A DNA stretch of 63,901 nucleotides. It comes from Paracoccus benzoatiresistens (lineage in GTDB: Bacteria > Pseudomonadota > Alphaproteobacteria > Rhodobacterales > Rhodobacteraceae). Where the stretch lies: the NCBI RefSeq assembly GCF_026913015.1, contig NZ_JAPTYD010000020.1, positions 1 to 63,901 of the forward strand, given 5' to 3'. Below are positions 41,635 through 50,865 of this stretch, piece by piece. The translations under genes were made by a program, and so were the position numbers. Within the stretch, counting starts at the first letter, position 1. Each line of letters begins with the position of its first letter. A model generated the notes under the pieces. It saw only the letters and a program-made list of their open reading frames with translations, was not told the DNA's origin and did no database searches.

Positions 41635-43102
41635 GTGTCCCATGTGGTGGTGTAGGAGGCCGCGCGCGGAGCCTTCGGCGTAGCGCGAGCCGCGCGGCCG
41701 GGGGTAACGCTGGCGGTCATCGCCGATCTTCGGAGTGGGTTTGGGTTGCGAGACCTGAAACCTGGAACGGAGAATGAGCCATGTCGCGGCATTGGTGCGA
41801 GCGACAATGGCGAATGATGACCGATGACAGAATGGCGCTATTCGAGCTGGTTGAGAAGCAGGCTGATGGCAATCGCGTGCGCGAAATGCTGGCCTTTGCG
41901 GCCGAGCGGATCATGGAAGCCGAAGTTGAGGCGCGGACCGGGGCTGCCAAGGGCGCGCGAACGCCGCTGCGGGAGGTTCAGCGCAACGGATACCGCGACC
42001 GCGATTGGGACACCCGTGCAGGACGGATCACGCTGGAGATCCCGAAGCTCCGGAAGGGCAGCTACTTCCCGAGTTTCCTGGAAACGTGCCGCACGGCCGA
42101 GAAGGCCTTGGTGGCGCTCGCCATTGTCCTCGAACCAATGGCGGACAATGGCTCGCTCCAGGAGGCCTATGTCCACGGCGTCTCGACCCGCTCGGCCGAC
42201 GACCTGGTCAAGGCCATGGGCGCGGGCGGCATGTCCAAGAGTCAGGTCAGCCGCCTGTGTGCCGAGATCGACGAGCGGGTGAATGCGTTCCTGAGCCGTC
42301 CGCTGGAGGGCGCTTGGCCATACCTGTGGCTCGACGCGACCTACCTGAAGGTGCGGGAAGGCGGGCGGATTGTCAGCCATGCCGTGATAATCGCCGTCGG
42401 GGTCAAGGAGGACGGAAAGCGCGAGGTCCCGGGGGTCGCGACCGGCCTCTCGGAGGCCGAGGCGTTCTGGATGCAGCTCCTCCGCAGCCGTGCCGACCAC
42501 GGCCTGCGTGGCGTCAAGCTGGTGATCGCCGACGACCACAAGGGGCTGCGGGCTGCGGCACGCCGGGTCTTCAACGCAACTCACCAAAGATGCCGGGTTC
42601 ATTGGATGCGCAACGCCTTGGCCCATGCTTCAGCCAAGAGCCGCACCGCCATAGCGGCGATGCTGAAGACGATCTTTGCCCAGGAAACCAAGGCCGAGGC
42701 GGAAAAGCAGTGGGATATTGTCGCGGATGCGCTCCGTGAGAAGCAGCCGAAGCTGGGCGTTTTGATGGACGCCTCCCGTGACGACGTGCTGGCCTACATG
42801 TCCTTCCCCCGCGAACACTGGGCCCAGATCGCCAGCACAAATCCACTGGAGCGGGTGAACCGCGAGGTGAAGAGACGCGCTGACGTCATCGGCATCTTTC
42901 CGAACGACAATGCAATCATTCGTCTCGTCGGCGCGCTGATGCTCGAGACAAACGACGAATGGACCGTCGCCCGGCTCTATATGAGCCTTGAAACGATCGC
43001 TCGCGTCACCGACAATCCCAACGTCAGGCTGCCCGCCGTGGCATCCTGATCGAACCCCAATCTTTCCGGGGGTCGGCGCTCATACACCATGCCCGGGGGC
43101 AC
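41635..43102 (+). mobile_element. IS256-family insertion sequence
   Basis: A single transposase gene fills about 1.47 kb. Imperfect inverted ends are visible: 41635-41658 on the left (GTGTCCCATG...GTGTAGGAG) against 43079-43102 on the right, read in reverse (GTGCCCCCGG...GTGTATGAG), 17 of 24 positions matching. I could not find the 8-9 bp target duplication expected for this family, so the exact ends are uncertain by up to a few tens of bases. The element sits 25 bp beyond the end of the DUF1206 gene and after the OmpA-family terminator, disrupting no recognised gene. Confidence 0.75.
41781..43049 (+). CDS. IS256-family transposase (Mutator type)
   Basis: A 422-aa transposase, apparently intact. 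The N-terminal DNA-binding part is at 1-130 ([45 protein letters not shown]). The DDE catalytic residues are visible: Asp in [14 protein letters not shown], Asp in [10 protein letters not shown] and Glu in [24 protein letters not shown]. The C-x2-H-type signature [10 protein letters not shown] lies between them. GGAG is 12 bases upstream of the ATG at 41781, but relatives often begin at MTDD, which corresponds to the in-frame ATGs at 41814/41817. Confidence 0.93.
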   Translation: MSRHWCERQWRMMTDDRMALFELVEKQADGNRVREMLAFAAERIMEAEVEARTGAAKGARTPLREVQRNGYRDRDWDTRAGRITLEIPKLRKGSYFPSFLETCRTAEKALVALAIVLEPMADNGSLQEAYVHGVSTRSADDLVKAMGAGGMSKSQVSRLCAEIDERVNAFLSRPLEGAWPYLWLDATYLKVREGGRIVSHAVIIAVGVKEDGKREVPGVATGLSEAEAFWMQLLRSRADHGLRGVKLVIADDHKGLRAAARRVFNATHQRCRVHWMRNALAHASAKSRTAIAAMLKTIFAQETKAEAEKQWDIVADALREKQPKLGVLMDASRDDVLAYMSFPREHWAQIASTNPLERVNREVKRRADVIGIFPNDNAIIRLVGALMLETNDEWTVARLYMSLETIARVTDNPNVRLPAVAS

Positions 43103-43127
43103 TATCATCGGGGACCCGCGTGAAAAC

Positions 43128-43967
43128 TTACCCGATAAGCTTGTCAGCCAGGCTCTGAATATCTGGACCCGAAGCCTTCGGAATGATCCGGTAGGCTGCG
43201 TTGACGAAGCAGAAAAGCGCGAAACCGACCAGACCGACGCATACTGCAATCACAAGGAGGCGCCCGTACGCCTGGTTCGAGAGCCAGGAGAAAGCCTCGC
43301 CCACGCCGCCCGCGGCCTGCGGGTCGGCGCGCCATGCTGCGAACAGGAACAGCAGCCCGATCACCCCGATGACAACGCCATGCGCCATCACCCCTGCCTT
43401 CAGCACCGGGTTCCAGCGTGTCGTGAAGTGGTTCGCCCGGAGATGCTGGCGGTACTCGTTCTTCCAGCCTTGGCGGAGATAGTACCCGCCTGTCGCCAGG
43501 ATCAGGATCGCGGCCAGGCCGATGATCCAGCGACCGCCGGGCCACTCCATCACGGCCCCGACATAGCGTGGAATGCTGGACTGTCCCTCTGAGCCGCCGG
43601 CACCGAACAGCAGGGAAAAGGCAAGGACGCCGATCGCGAGATGAAGACCGCCGGTCACCAGCATCCCGAGGCGGGCCACGATGCCCTTTCCGTCCCTGCC
43701 GTAATCCTCGAGGTCATATGCGGCGTCGAGAGTGCGCCAGACAGCATAGGCCAGCATTCCGAGCAGGATGAGGAACAGGGCCACGCCTCCGCCCCAGGTG
43801 TGCTCGAGCCAGCCAAGGGCGGAGGAGGTGTCTTGCGCGTGGCCGCCGCGCCAGATCGAGTAAAGCGAGATGCCTGCGACGGCAAGGTAGACAAGGCCCC
43901 GGCCGGAATACCCAACCTGCATGAGCGGTATTGCCCAACCCATGTCTTTTTCAGCCGTGTTTCTCAT
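43128..43967 (-). CDS. DUF1206 multi-pass membrane protein
   Basis: A 279-aa inner-membrane protein made of three related two-helix units. Each begins with a G-Y/L-x-A/G-R-G-like motif (VGYSGRGLVYLAVAGISLYSI; LGMLVTGGLHLAIGVLAFSLL; AGVMAHGVVIGVIGLLFLFAA). This is the architecture of DUF1206, whose function is unknown. GAAGGA precedes the ATG at 43967. It is divergent from a P-type ATPase and may share regulation with it. The IS element ends just downstream of its stop codon without truncating it. Confidence 0.85.
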   Translation of the reverse strand: MRNTAEKDMGWAIPLMQVGYSGRGLVYLAVAGISLYSIWRGGHAQDTSSALGWLEHTWGGGVALFLILLGMLAYAVWRTLDAAYDLEDYGRDGKGIVARLGMLVTGGLHLAIGVLAFSLLFGAGGSEGQSSIPRYVGAVMEWPGGRWIIGLAAILILATGGYYLRQGWKNEYRQHLRANHFTTRWNPVLKAGVMAHGVVIGVIGLLFLFAAWRADPQAAGGVGEAFSWLSNQAYGRLLVIAVCVGLVGFALFCFVNAAYRIIPKASGPDIQSLADKLIG

Positions 43968-44390
43968 AGGGTGGTCCTTCGCTGATTGACGCGCGGCTGT
44001 GGTCCGCAGCCCGTCAAATGTTCTCTTTTGCAACTCGCAGTCGGCCTTCTTGGATCCTTGCGCCCAGCGTCCCGCTCGGGGCATTGGCCCGACGCGCAGC
44101 GGCAGGGATCCGGTGGCACGCCGGACGCCACACAGGAAATTTCGCAAGGCAGGCGGCTGGAAGGACAAGTCGCCGGCCTGGGGTTCTGCGCGGCAATCCC
44201 GGGCGCCGAACTGATCGCGCATCCGGATCAGGAGCAGGGTCCGGAAAGCGCCGCCGGGCCAAGCGACCGGCGGCGCCAGCCCCAAAGATCATGCAAGGCA
44301 TTGAGGTCAGGGGCGGGATCAAGCAACCTCAAGCTGGCGCCTGATCAGGCCCCGTCACCAACATTCGGGCATGGCTCGAGGGAGCAACGC
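43968..44390. other. Divergent promoter region between DUF1206 and P-type ATPase genes
   Basis: 423 bp between divergent start codons. Both strands are open for long stretches because of high G+C, but nothing recognisable is encoded. No confident promoter or operator was identified. Confidence 0.5.
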
Positions 44391-46988
44391 GTGCCGCATG
44401 AGCCCACAGCAACCGAGACCGGACTGGCAAGCACCGAAGTCGCGCGGCTGAGGGCGATCCACGGGCCCAACCGCCTTCCTGCGCCACAAGGCAGGCTCTG
44501 GACCAAGCTGGTGGCGCGGCAAGTTCTGAATCCGATGGTGGCCCTGCTGGCTGTCGCGGCGCTTGTGGCAGTCCTTGTTGGCGAACGTGTCGAGGCGCTT
44601 GCCATCATGGCGGTGGTTTTCGTCAATGGAGCTCTCGGCATTTTTCAGGAATGGCGAGCCGAAACCGCGCTGGCAGCGCTTGACAGAATGCTTGCGCCCG
44701 TCGCGCAGGTGGTGCGCGACGGACGGCTGCAGCAAATCGCAGCCGAGGAGTTGGTTCCGGGCGATCTTGTCAGGCTTGGCGCTGGAGAGAGCGTTCCCGC
44801 CGATATCGCGCTTGGCCCCGGGTCGGATCTGCAGGTCGATGAAAGCGCGTTGACGGGCGAGTCCGTTCCGGTGGATCGCGGCGCGGGAGAGATGACTTTT
44901 CAAGGCACGTTGATGTTGACCGGACATGGCGAAGGCCGAGTGACAGCCACCGGCGCTGCCACCCGGTTCGGCCATATCGCAGCCATGACGGTCGGCGCCA
45001 GGCGCCTGCCGGGTACGCTGGAAGCGCGCGTCGCGCGGCTGAGCCGCCTGATCGGTCTTGCCTCGCTTCTTGTCGCCATTGTCGTTCTTGGCTTCGGCAT
45101 CTGGCTGGGCGAAACGCCTGCGACAATGGTCATGACCGCCACCGCCCTTGCCGTTGCCATCGTGCCCGAGGGGCTTCCGGCAGTGCTGACCCTGTCCCTG
45201 GCCCTGGGCGCCTCGATGCTGGCGCGGCAACGGGCCCTGGTTCGCCGTCTTCCGGCCCTGGAAACGCTTGGCGCGGCCACCGTGATCTGCACTGACAAGA
45301 CCGGCACCCTGACCAGCAACCAGATGACGGCCGTGCAGATCTGGACGCCGACTGGCAGCTATGAGGTTACGGGTCCGGGTGACGGCTCGGCGGGGCATAT
45401 CACGGCAGAGGGCGAGCAGCGGCATGCGGCGGGAGATCCGATCCTAGCCGGGCTTCTGGTGTCCTCGCGGCTCTGCAACAGCGCGCGGCTGGAAGGGGAC
45501 GAAAAGGGTGGCTGGCGCCCCGCCGGATCGCCGACGGATGCGGCACTGCTCGTCATGGCCCTCAAGGGAAAGGCCCCCGAGCCCGGGCGCGGTGCCGTCG
45601 TGGACCAGATCCCGTTCTCGAGCACGCGCAAGCGCATGAGCGTCCTGGTGAAGGACGAAGAGGGATATGTGCTGCATGCCAAGGGTGCGCCCGAGATCAT
45701 TGTCGCGATTTCGGACCATCACCTTGATCAGGCAGGTATCGCCATCCTGGACGATGCCGCGCGGTCCGAGGCCTTGGCCGCTTACCGGGACATGGCGGCA
45801 CAGGGGCTGCGGGTCATCGCCCTGGCCAGCCGGCGGGCCAGCGAGGGCGACACGCTGGAAGAAGGCATGACCTTCCTGGGCTTCGTGGGCCTGATCGATC
45901 CGCCGCGCCCCGAGGTGCCGGCCGCGATCGCTGCCTGCCGGAGGGCGTGCGTGCGGGTGGTGATGATCACTGGCGACGGGCCGGAAACTGCCGCCGCCGT
46001 CGCCCGCACCGTCGGACTGGGCAGCCCGCCGGTCCTGACCGGAAGCGAGCTGGATGCGTTGACCGACGACGAATTCGCCCGGATCCTTGAAACCGAGCCG
46101 GTTCTGGCCCGCGTGCGTCCCGAGGACAAGAGCAGGGTGGTGCGGGTGCTGCAGGCGGCCGGCGAGGTGGTCGCCATGACCGGCGACGGCGTGAACGATG
46201 CCCCGGCGCTCAAGGCCGCCGATATCGGCATCGCCATGGGCCAGCGGGGCACCGAAGTGGCCCGGCAGGCAGCCGACATGGTGCTTTTGGATGACAACTT
46301 CGCCACCATCATCCAGGGCATTGCCGAAGGCCGGCGACAGTTCGACAACATCCGCAAGGTCGTCCTGTATCTGCTTTGCTCGAACCTTGGCGAGGTCGTG
46401 GCCCTTGCCGCATCGCTGCTCCTCGGCTGGCCGCTGCTGCTGAGCGTGCCGCAACTGCTTTGGATCAATCTCGTGACGGACTCGGTGGTTGCGCTGGCGC
46501 TTGGGTTCGAAGCCCGCGAGGCCGGGCAGATGACCCGCCCGCCGCAAGGCCGAGGCGCCAGACTGCTCGACGCGCGGGGAATGGGCCTGATCCTCGGCTT
46601 TGGCCTTTATGGGGGCCTCGCAACGCTCTGGATCTATGGCACGGTGCTGCCTGGCGGCGAAACCGAAGCCCGAAGCGCCGCCTTCACGGCACTGGCGGCG
46701 ATCGAATTGGCGACAGTCTTTGCCTTTCGGTCTCTCAGGGTGCCGGTGCTTTTGACGCAGCCCCTATCGAATCCGGTCTTGCTGGCGGCCGTGCTTGTCG
46801 TGGCTCTTCTCCAACTGCTCGCGCTGACCATGCCGCTGCTGCAGAATCTTCTTGGCGCCGCCTTGCCAGGGCCCGAGGTCTGGCTGCGGATCGTGCTGGC
46901 GGTGCTTCCACTGCTGCTGCTGCCCGAGTTGGTCAAGCTGCTTGGCAGTTATCTGGGACGCTTTCGGTTCCGGCTGCGGCCGCAGTGA
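44391..46988 (+). CDS. P-type cation-transporting ATPase (type II, calcium-like)
   Basis: An 865-aa P-type ATPase. The N-terminal cation_ATPase_N segment is at 1-70 and helices 1-2 at about 45-100. The actuator domain carries DESALTGESVPVDRG and helices 3-4 the ion-site motif IVPEGLPAVL. The phosphorylation site is CTDKTGTLTSNQ and the hinge MTGDGVNDAPALK. C-terminal helices follow, with LLWINLVTDSVVALALGFE. The PEGLP and NLVTD motifs point to type IIA/IIB (Ca2+ or a related cation) rather than heavy-metal ATPases. The GTG start at 44391 has GGGAG seven bases upstream; no in-frame ATG has a better context. Confidence 0.9.
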   Translation: MPHEPTATETGLASTEVARLRAIHGPNRLPAPQGRLWTKLVARQVLNPMVALLAVAALVAVLVGERVEALAIMAVVFVNGALGIFQEWRAETALAALDRMLAPVAQVVRDGRLQQIAAEELVPGDLVRLGAGESVPADIALGPGSDLQVDESALTGESVPVDRGAGEMTFQGTLMLTGHGEGRVTATGAATRFGHIAAMTVGARRLPGTLEARVARLSRLIGLASLLVAIVVLGFGIWLGETPATMVMTATALAVAIVPEGLPAVLTLSLALGASMLARQRALVRRLPALETLGAATVICTDKTGTLTSNQMTAVQIWTPTGSYEVTGPGDGSAGHITAEGEQRHAAGDPILAGLLVSSRLCNSARLEGDEKGGWRPAGSPTDAALLVMALKGKAPEPGRGAVVDQIPFSSTRKRMSVLVKDEEGYVLHAKGAPEIIVAISDHHLDQAGIAILDDAARSEALAAYRDMAAQGLRVIALASRRASEGDTLEEGMTFLGFVGLIDPPRPEVPAAIAACRRACVRVVMITGDGPETAAAVARTVGLGSPPVLTGSELDALTDDEFARILETEPVLARVRPEDKSRVVRVLQAAGEVVAMTGDGVNDAPALKAADIGIAMGQRGTEVARQAADMVLLDDNFATIIQGIAEGRRQFDNIRKVVLYLLCSNLGEVVALAASLLLGWPLLLSVPQLLWINLVTDSVVALALGFEAREAGQMTRPPQGRGARLLDARGMGLILGFGLYGGLATLWIYGTVLPGGETEARSAAFTALAAIELATVFAFRSLRVPVLLTQPLSNPVLLAAVLVVALLQLLALTMPLLQNLLGAALPGPEVWLRIVLAVLPLLLLPELVKLLGSYLGRFRFRLRPQ

Positions 46989-47131
46989 TGCTGCGACCGC
47001 CCCGACGGCCGGGGGGACAGGGCTGCCGGTTCCCTTTCCGGCCCTATTCCCCCCTCAGCCCCCTCGAGCAGGCATTTTCCTAACTCGAGGCGCACCGCGC
47101 AGGTGCGGAACCTGGCGCCAGGTGTCACTAT

Positions 47132-47959
47132 TCAGTCCCAAGCCGGCGACAGTTCCTTGGGGCTGACGATCCGGCCGTCGGTCCGCGCCAGGGCATGGAT
47201 CGCCACCATCTCGTCATCGCTCAACTGGAAGTCGAAGATCGCCAGGTTCTCGGGCAGGCGCTTGACCTTGGCGGTCTTGCTCAGCGTGATGACGCCGGGC
47301 TGCTGCACCTGCCAGCGCAAGGCCACCTGGGCCGCTGTCTTGCCATGCCGGGCGCCGATCCGGGCCAGCGTCGGGTCGGTGGCCGACCTGCCGTCTGCCA
47401 TGGCGTAATAGGCGGTCACGGACATGCCCAGATCGGCCGCCGTCGCCAGCACGGCGCCTTGGTCCAGCCAGGGATGGTATTCGACCTGGTTCGTCACCAA
47501 GGGCGCCGCGCTGATCCCGGCCGCCTCGCGCATCTGGGCCGAGGAGTAGTTCGACACGCCGACATGCCGGGTCATGCCAGCCGCGCGGGCCTTGTTCAGC
47601 CCGTCGATTTGGACTTCGCGCGGAATGTCGCTGCCGCCGGGCCAGTGCAACAGCAGAAGGTCGACATGATCGGTGCCCAGCTTGCGCAGGCTTTCCTCGA
47701 CCGAGGGGATGAAGTCGGCGGGGGCGAACTTGTCGACCCAGACCTTCGTGGTCAGGAAGATCTCGGCGCGCGGGATCCCCGAGGCGGCAATGGCGGTGCC
47801 CACGGCGGTCTCGTTGCCATAGATCTGCGCGGTGTCGACGTGGCGGAAGCCAAGGCGCAGGGCCTCGGGCAGGACCTCGGCGACCTCGCGGTCGTCCATC
47901 CGGAAGGTGCCGAAGCCAAGCGCGGGGATGCTGGCCCCGTTTGAGGTGACGTTGGGCAT
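47132..47959 (-). CDS. Aldo/keto reductase, 2,5-diketogluconate-reductase-like
   Basis: A 275-aa NADPH-dependent reductase with the full AKR tetrad: Asp and Tyr in HVDTAQIYGNE, Lys in TTKVWVDKF and His in LLLHWPGG. The family signatures GVSNYSSAQM and QVEYHPWL are also present. Close in layout to E. coli DkgB (methylglyoxal/diketogluconate reductase). AAGGAG precedes the ATG. It is the second gene of a pair, 12 bp after an MFS exporter, with a LysR regulator divergent from the pair. The role may be reactive-carbonyl detoxification; the substrate is not known. Confidence 0.88.
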   Translation of the reverse strand: MPNVTSNGASIPALGFGTFRMDDREVAEVLPEALRLGFRHVDTAQIYGNETAVGTAIAASGIPRAEIFLTTKVWVDKFAPADFIPSVEESLRKLGTDHVDLLLLHWPGGSDIPREVQIDGLNKARAAGMTRHVGVSNYSSAQMREAAGISAAPLVTNQVEYHPWLDQGAVLATAADLGMSVTAYYAMADGRSATDPTLARIGARHGKTAAQVALRWQVQQPGVITLSKTAKVKRLPENLAIFDFQLSDDEMVAIHALARTDGRIVSPKELSPAWD

Positions 47960-47971
47960 GATGGTCTCCTT

Positions 47972-49153
47972 TCAGGCGGTCAGTATGGTCTGCGGGCGGG
48001 CGCGGTCCAGTGCCGCGCTGCGCAGGGTCAGGACCAGGGCGCCGGCCGCAAGCATTCCGCCGACCCAGGGCGTCGCTCCGAGCCCCAGCGGCGATGCGAC
48101 GACGAGGCCGCCGACCCAAGCGCCAAGCGCGATCCCCAGGTTGAACGCCGCGATGTTGAAGGCCGAGGCCACATCGACGGAACCGGGCCGTTCGGCTTGC
48201 GCCAGTTGCACGACATAAAGCTGCAAGCCCGGCACGTTGGCGAAGGACAGGAAGCCCAGGGCCGCCAGCGTGACCAGCGCCAGCACGGGATGAGGCGCCG
48301 TGAAGGTGAACAGGACCAGCACGGCCGCCTGCAGCGCGAACAGCCGGATCAGCGCCTGCGCCGGATCGTGGTTGGCGATGCGCCCGCCAAGCAGGTTGCC
48401 CGCCGCGATGGCCAGGCCGTAAAGCACCAGGATCAGGCTGACCGTTCCCGACGCAAAGCCGGTGATGCGTTCCAGGATGACCGCCAGATAGGTGAAGGTC
48501 ACGAAGGTGCCGCCATAGCCAAGCGCGGTCATGGCATAGACCAGCAGCAGCCTTCCGCTGGTCAGGACGCCAAGCTGATGCTTCAGCGGCGCGGCGGCAG
48601 GCCGCTCGATGGTCGAGGGCAGCAGCAGCGCGATTCCGGCCAGGGCGATCGCTCCCAGCAGGCTGACGCCCCAGAAGGTCGCGCGCCAGCCGAAGGTCTG
48701 GCCGATCAGGGTGCCCAGCGGAACGCCCGTCACGATGGCGAAGGTCAGGCCCATGAACATCAGCGCGATGGCCGAAGCCCGCTTGTCGGGCGCGACAAGG
48801 CTGGCGGCGATCGTCGCCCCGACCGAGAAGAAGACACCGTGCGCAAAGGCCGACAGTACCCGCCCGACCAGCAGTGGCGCATAGGAGGGGCTGAGCGCCG
48901 CCACGGCATTGCCCAGGATGAACAGGCCCATGAGCCCGATCAGCAGCGGCTTGCGCGGCAGCCGCGCCGTCAGGGCCGTCAAGATGGGGGCGCCGAAGGT
49001 CACGCCAAGCGCGTAGACGCTGACGATCAGGCCGGCCAGGGGAAGGTCGATGGAAAGGTCGCTTGCGACCGTGGGCAGCAGGCCGACGATCACGAACTCG
49101 GTCGTGCCGATCGCATAGGCCGCGATCGTCAGCGCGATAAGGGCAGGGGGCAT
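47972..49153 (-). CDS. MFS transporter, DHA1/arabinose-efflux type
   Basis: A 393-aa twelve-helix major facilitator. The N-terminus reads ALTIAAYAIGTTEFVIVGLLPTVASDL, the standard opening of the AraJ/YdhP/NepI-like DHA1 branch. Motif A between helices 2 and 3 is seen as GAPILTALTARLPRKPLL. It probably exports a small metabolite or toxic compound by proton antiport. It is co-transcribed with the downstream aldo/keto reductase and divergent from a LysR regulator. GGAG precedes the ATG. Confidence 0.88.
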   Translation of the reverse strand: MPPALIALTIAAYAIGTTEFVIVGLLPTVASDLSIDLPLAGLIVSVYALGVTFGAPILTALTARLPRKPLLIGLMGLFILGNAVAALSPSYAPLLVGRVLSAFAHGVFFSVGATIAASLVAPDKRASAIALMFMGLTFAIVTGVPLGTLIGQTFGWRATFWGVSLLGAIALAGIALLLPSTIERPAAAPLKHQLGVLTSGRLLLVYAMTALGYGGTFVTFTYLAVILERITGFASGTVSLILVLYGLAIAAGNLLGGRIANHDPAQALIRLFALQAAVLVLFTFTAPHPVLALVTLAALGFLSFANVPGLQLYVVQLAQAERPGSVDVASAFNIAAFNLGIALGAWVGGLVVASPLGLGATPWVGGMLAAGALVLTLRSAALDRARPQTILTA

Positions 49154-49257
49154 GAAGGGCTCCGTTTCTTTTGTCGGTGCCGATATGCTGTGTCCCTGCT
49201 CCCTTGATAATCACGCCCAATCGCGAAATGCTTGTGCATGGGATGCAAAGGTGGCGC

Positions 49258-50145
49258 ATGGACAATCGTCTGGCGGACATGGAGGTCTTCACACGCGTTG
49301 TCGCGACCGGAAGCTTCTCGGCGGCGGCGCGACAGCTTGGGCAAACGCCTTCGGCCGTAAGCCGGGCGATCACCCGGCTGGAGGAGCGGTTGCGGGTGCG
49401 CCTTCTGGTCCGCTCGACCCGCAGCCTGACCCCCACGGCCGAGGGCGAAGCCTATCTGGCCGAGGCCCGCACCTTGCTGGACCAGTTGGAGGACCTGGAA
49501 AGCCGCATCGGGCAACGCGCCCGCACGCCGCGCGGCCTGCTGCGCGTCAGCGTCACGGTGGGCTTCGGCGCCATGGTGCTCGTGCCGCTGGTCCCGCGGT
49601 TCCTGGAAACCTATCCCGAGGTCGAACTGGACCTGACGCTCAGCGATGCGGTGGTCGATCTGTGGCAGGAGCGCACGGATGTCGCCCTGCGGTCCGGGCG
49701 GCTCAAGTCCTCGGCGCTGAAGGCGCGGCGGATCGCCACCATGCGGAGGGTGGTCGTGGCAAGCCCCGACTATCTGGCGCGGCGGGGTATCCCCCGGGTT
49801 CCCGCAGATCTCGAAGCCCATGCCTGCCTGCGCTACAACTTCATGGGGCACGAATGGCCCTTCCACGATCCCCGAAGCGGCGACCGGATCCTGCAGCCGG
49901 TTCGCGGCCCCCTGTCCGCCAGCGACGGGACCATCCTGCGACAGGCCTGCCTTGCGGGACTGGGCCTCATGTGGTCGGGCGACGCGGTCGTAGCCCAGGA
50001 TATCGCCGCCGGCCGGCTGGTCGAGGTCCTGCCCGACTTTGCCGAACCCGAACCCGAAACCATCCATGCCGTGTTTGCCGGCCACCCGCATCTCGCCGTC
50101 CGCATCAAGGCCTTCATCGACTTCGTCCATGCCAGTGTCGGCTGA
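49258..50145 (+). CDS. LysR-family transcriptional regulator
   Basis: A 295-aa LysR protein. The HTH is at 1-62 (MEVFTRVVATGSFSAAARQLGQTPSAVSRAITRLEERL) and the effector domain at 90-295 (GLLRVSVTVGFGAMVLVPLVPRFLETYPEVELDL; RSGRLKSSALKARRIA). It is divergent from the MFS-aldo/keto reductase pair across a 104-bp gap and is probably its regulator. The frame is open upstream to 49171, but ATG 49258 gives the canonical LysR N-terminus. Confidence 0.88.
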   Translation: MDNRLADMEVFTRVVATGSFSAAARQLGQTPSAVSRAITRLEERLRVRLLVRSTRSLTPTAEGEAYLAEARTLLDQLEDLESRIGQRARTPRGLLRVSVTVGFGAMVLVPLVPRFLETYPEVELDLTLSDAVVDLWQERTDVALRSGRLKSSALKARRIATMRRVVVASPDYLARRGIPRVPADLEAHACLRYNFMGHEWPFHDPRSGDRILQPVRGPLSASDGTILRQACLAGLGLMWSGDAVVAQDIAAGRLVEVLPDFAEPEPETIHAVFAGHPHLAVRIKAFIDFVHASVG

Positions 50146-50336
50146 GGCAGGGGCGGAAGCAGGGGCTGTGACAACCCGTGGATGAACAGATGCGGCCCCA
50201 AGCTGCCCATCAAGCCGGGTATGGTGCTGCGCTGCTGCTTCTCAGAACCGGTCCTCCGTGACCGCGTCAGCATCTTGAAACAGGGGCAGCGGCGACCCAT
50301 TCCGAACAGCCGGGAATGCGGACGCGCGCATCCGCG

Positions 50337-50657
50337 TCAGCGAAGGATGTCGGTGGCGCGGTGCGCTTCATCGACGCCCTGGATGAGGAAAATCTCGCCT
50401 TCGGCACCCTGGGTCCGCAGCGGAATGAGCGCTTGATACGCGGGAGAGGCATACCACGCCCGCGCCGCCTCGATCGTCGGAAAGGCAATCACGACAAGGT
50501 CGTTGCGGGGCGTACCCTCGAGGATCTCCTTCGGGCCGCCGTGGATGATGAAGCACCCGCCGAACGGCCCCAGCGTCGCGTCTATCCCGTGCAGGTAGGC
50601 GACGACTCCCTCATTCAGACGGACATTGCGCAACTGGCCGATGGCATAGGCGCTCAT
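50337..50657 (-). CDS. DUF1330 protein
   Basis: A 106-aa protein of the DUF1330 family, a ferredoxin-like alpha/beta barrel dimer. Family blocks are visible: GGCFIIHGGP, VVIAFPTIEAARAWYASPAYQALIPLR. Function is unknown; relatives resemble small monooxygenase or EthD-like folds. The start at 50657 gives the usual MSAYAIGQL N-terminus. It is divergent from a broken XRE regulator gene that presumably once controlled it. Confidence 0.85.
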   Translation of the reverse strand: MSAYAIGQLRNVRLNEGVVAYLHGIDATLGPFGGCFIIHGGPKEILEGTPRNDLVVIAFPTIEAARAWYASPAYQALIPLRTQGAEGEIFLIQGVDEAHRATDILR

Positions 50658-50865
50658 TGCCAACCCCCCACCAAAGTCGTCGCCGTTCCCATCCGGGGGC
50701 AGGTCCCGGCGGCCGAGGTCATCAAGTGTCGCAGGCTGGTTGTTTTTTCCACGGTGATGTCTCCACGAATCCGTTTCGCTTCCCGGATCATCAGGCATGC
50801 GGGTCTTCCGGGCGATTACCTTGGAGGTAATGGAAACGCTTTCGTTCCCGTATCATCGTGCCGCC

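Noticed and set aside
41601..43115. Longer IS256 inverted repeats using CCCCGATG at 41605 and CATCGGGG at 43107
   Set aside because: The matching octamers lie at different distances from the inner repeats, so they do not form one continuous inverted end.
47110..47123. Perfect 14-bp palindrome ACCTGGCGCCAGGT
   Set aside because: It lies between convergent genes, has no loop or T tract, and G/C palindromes of this size occur by chance in such DNA.
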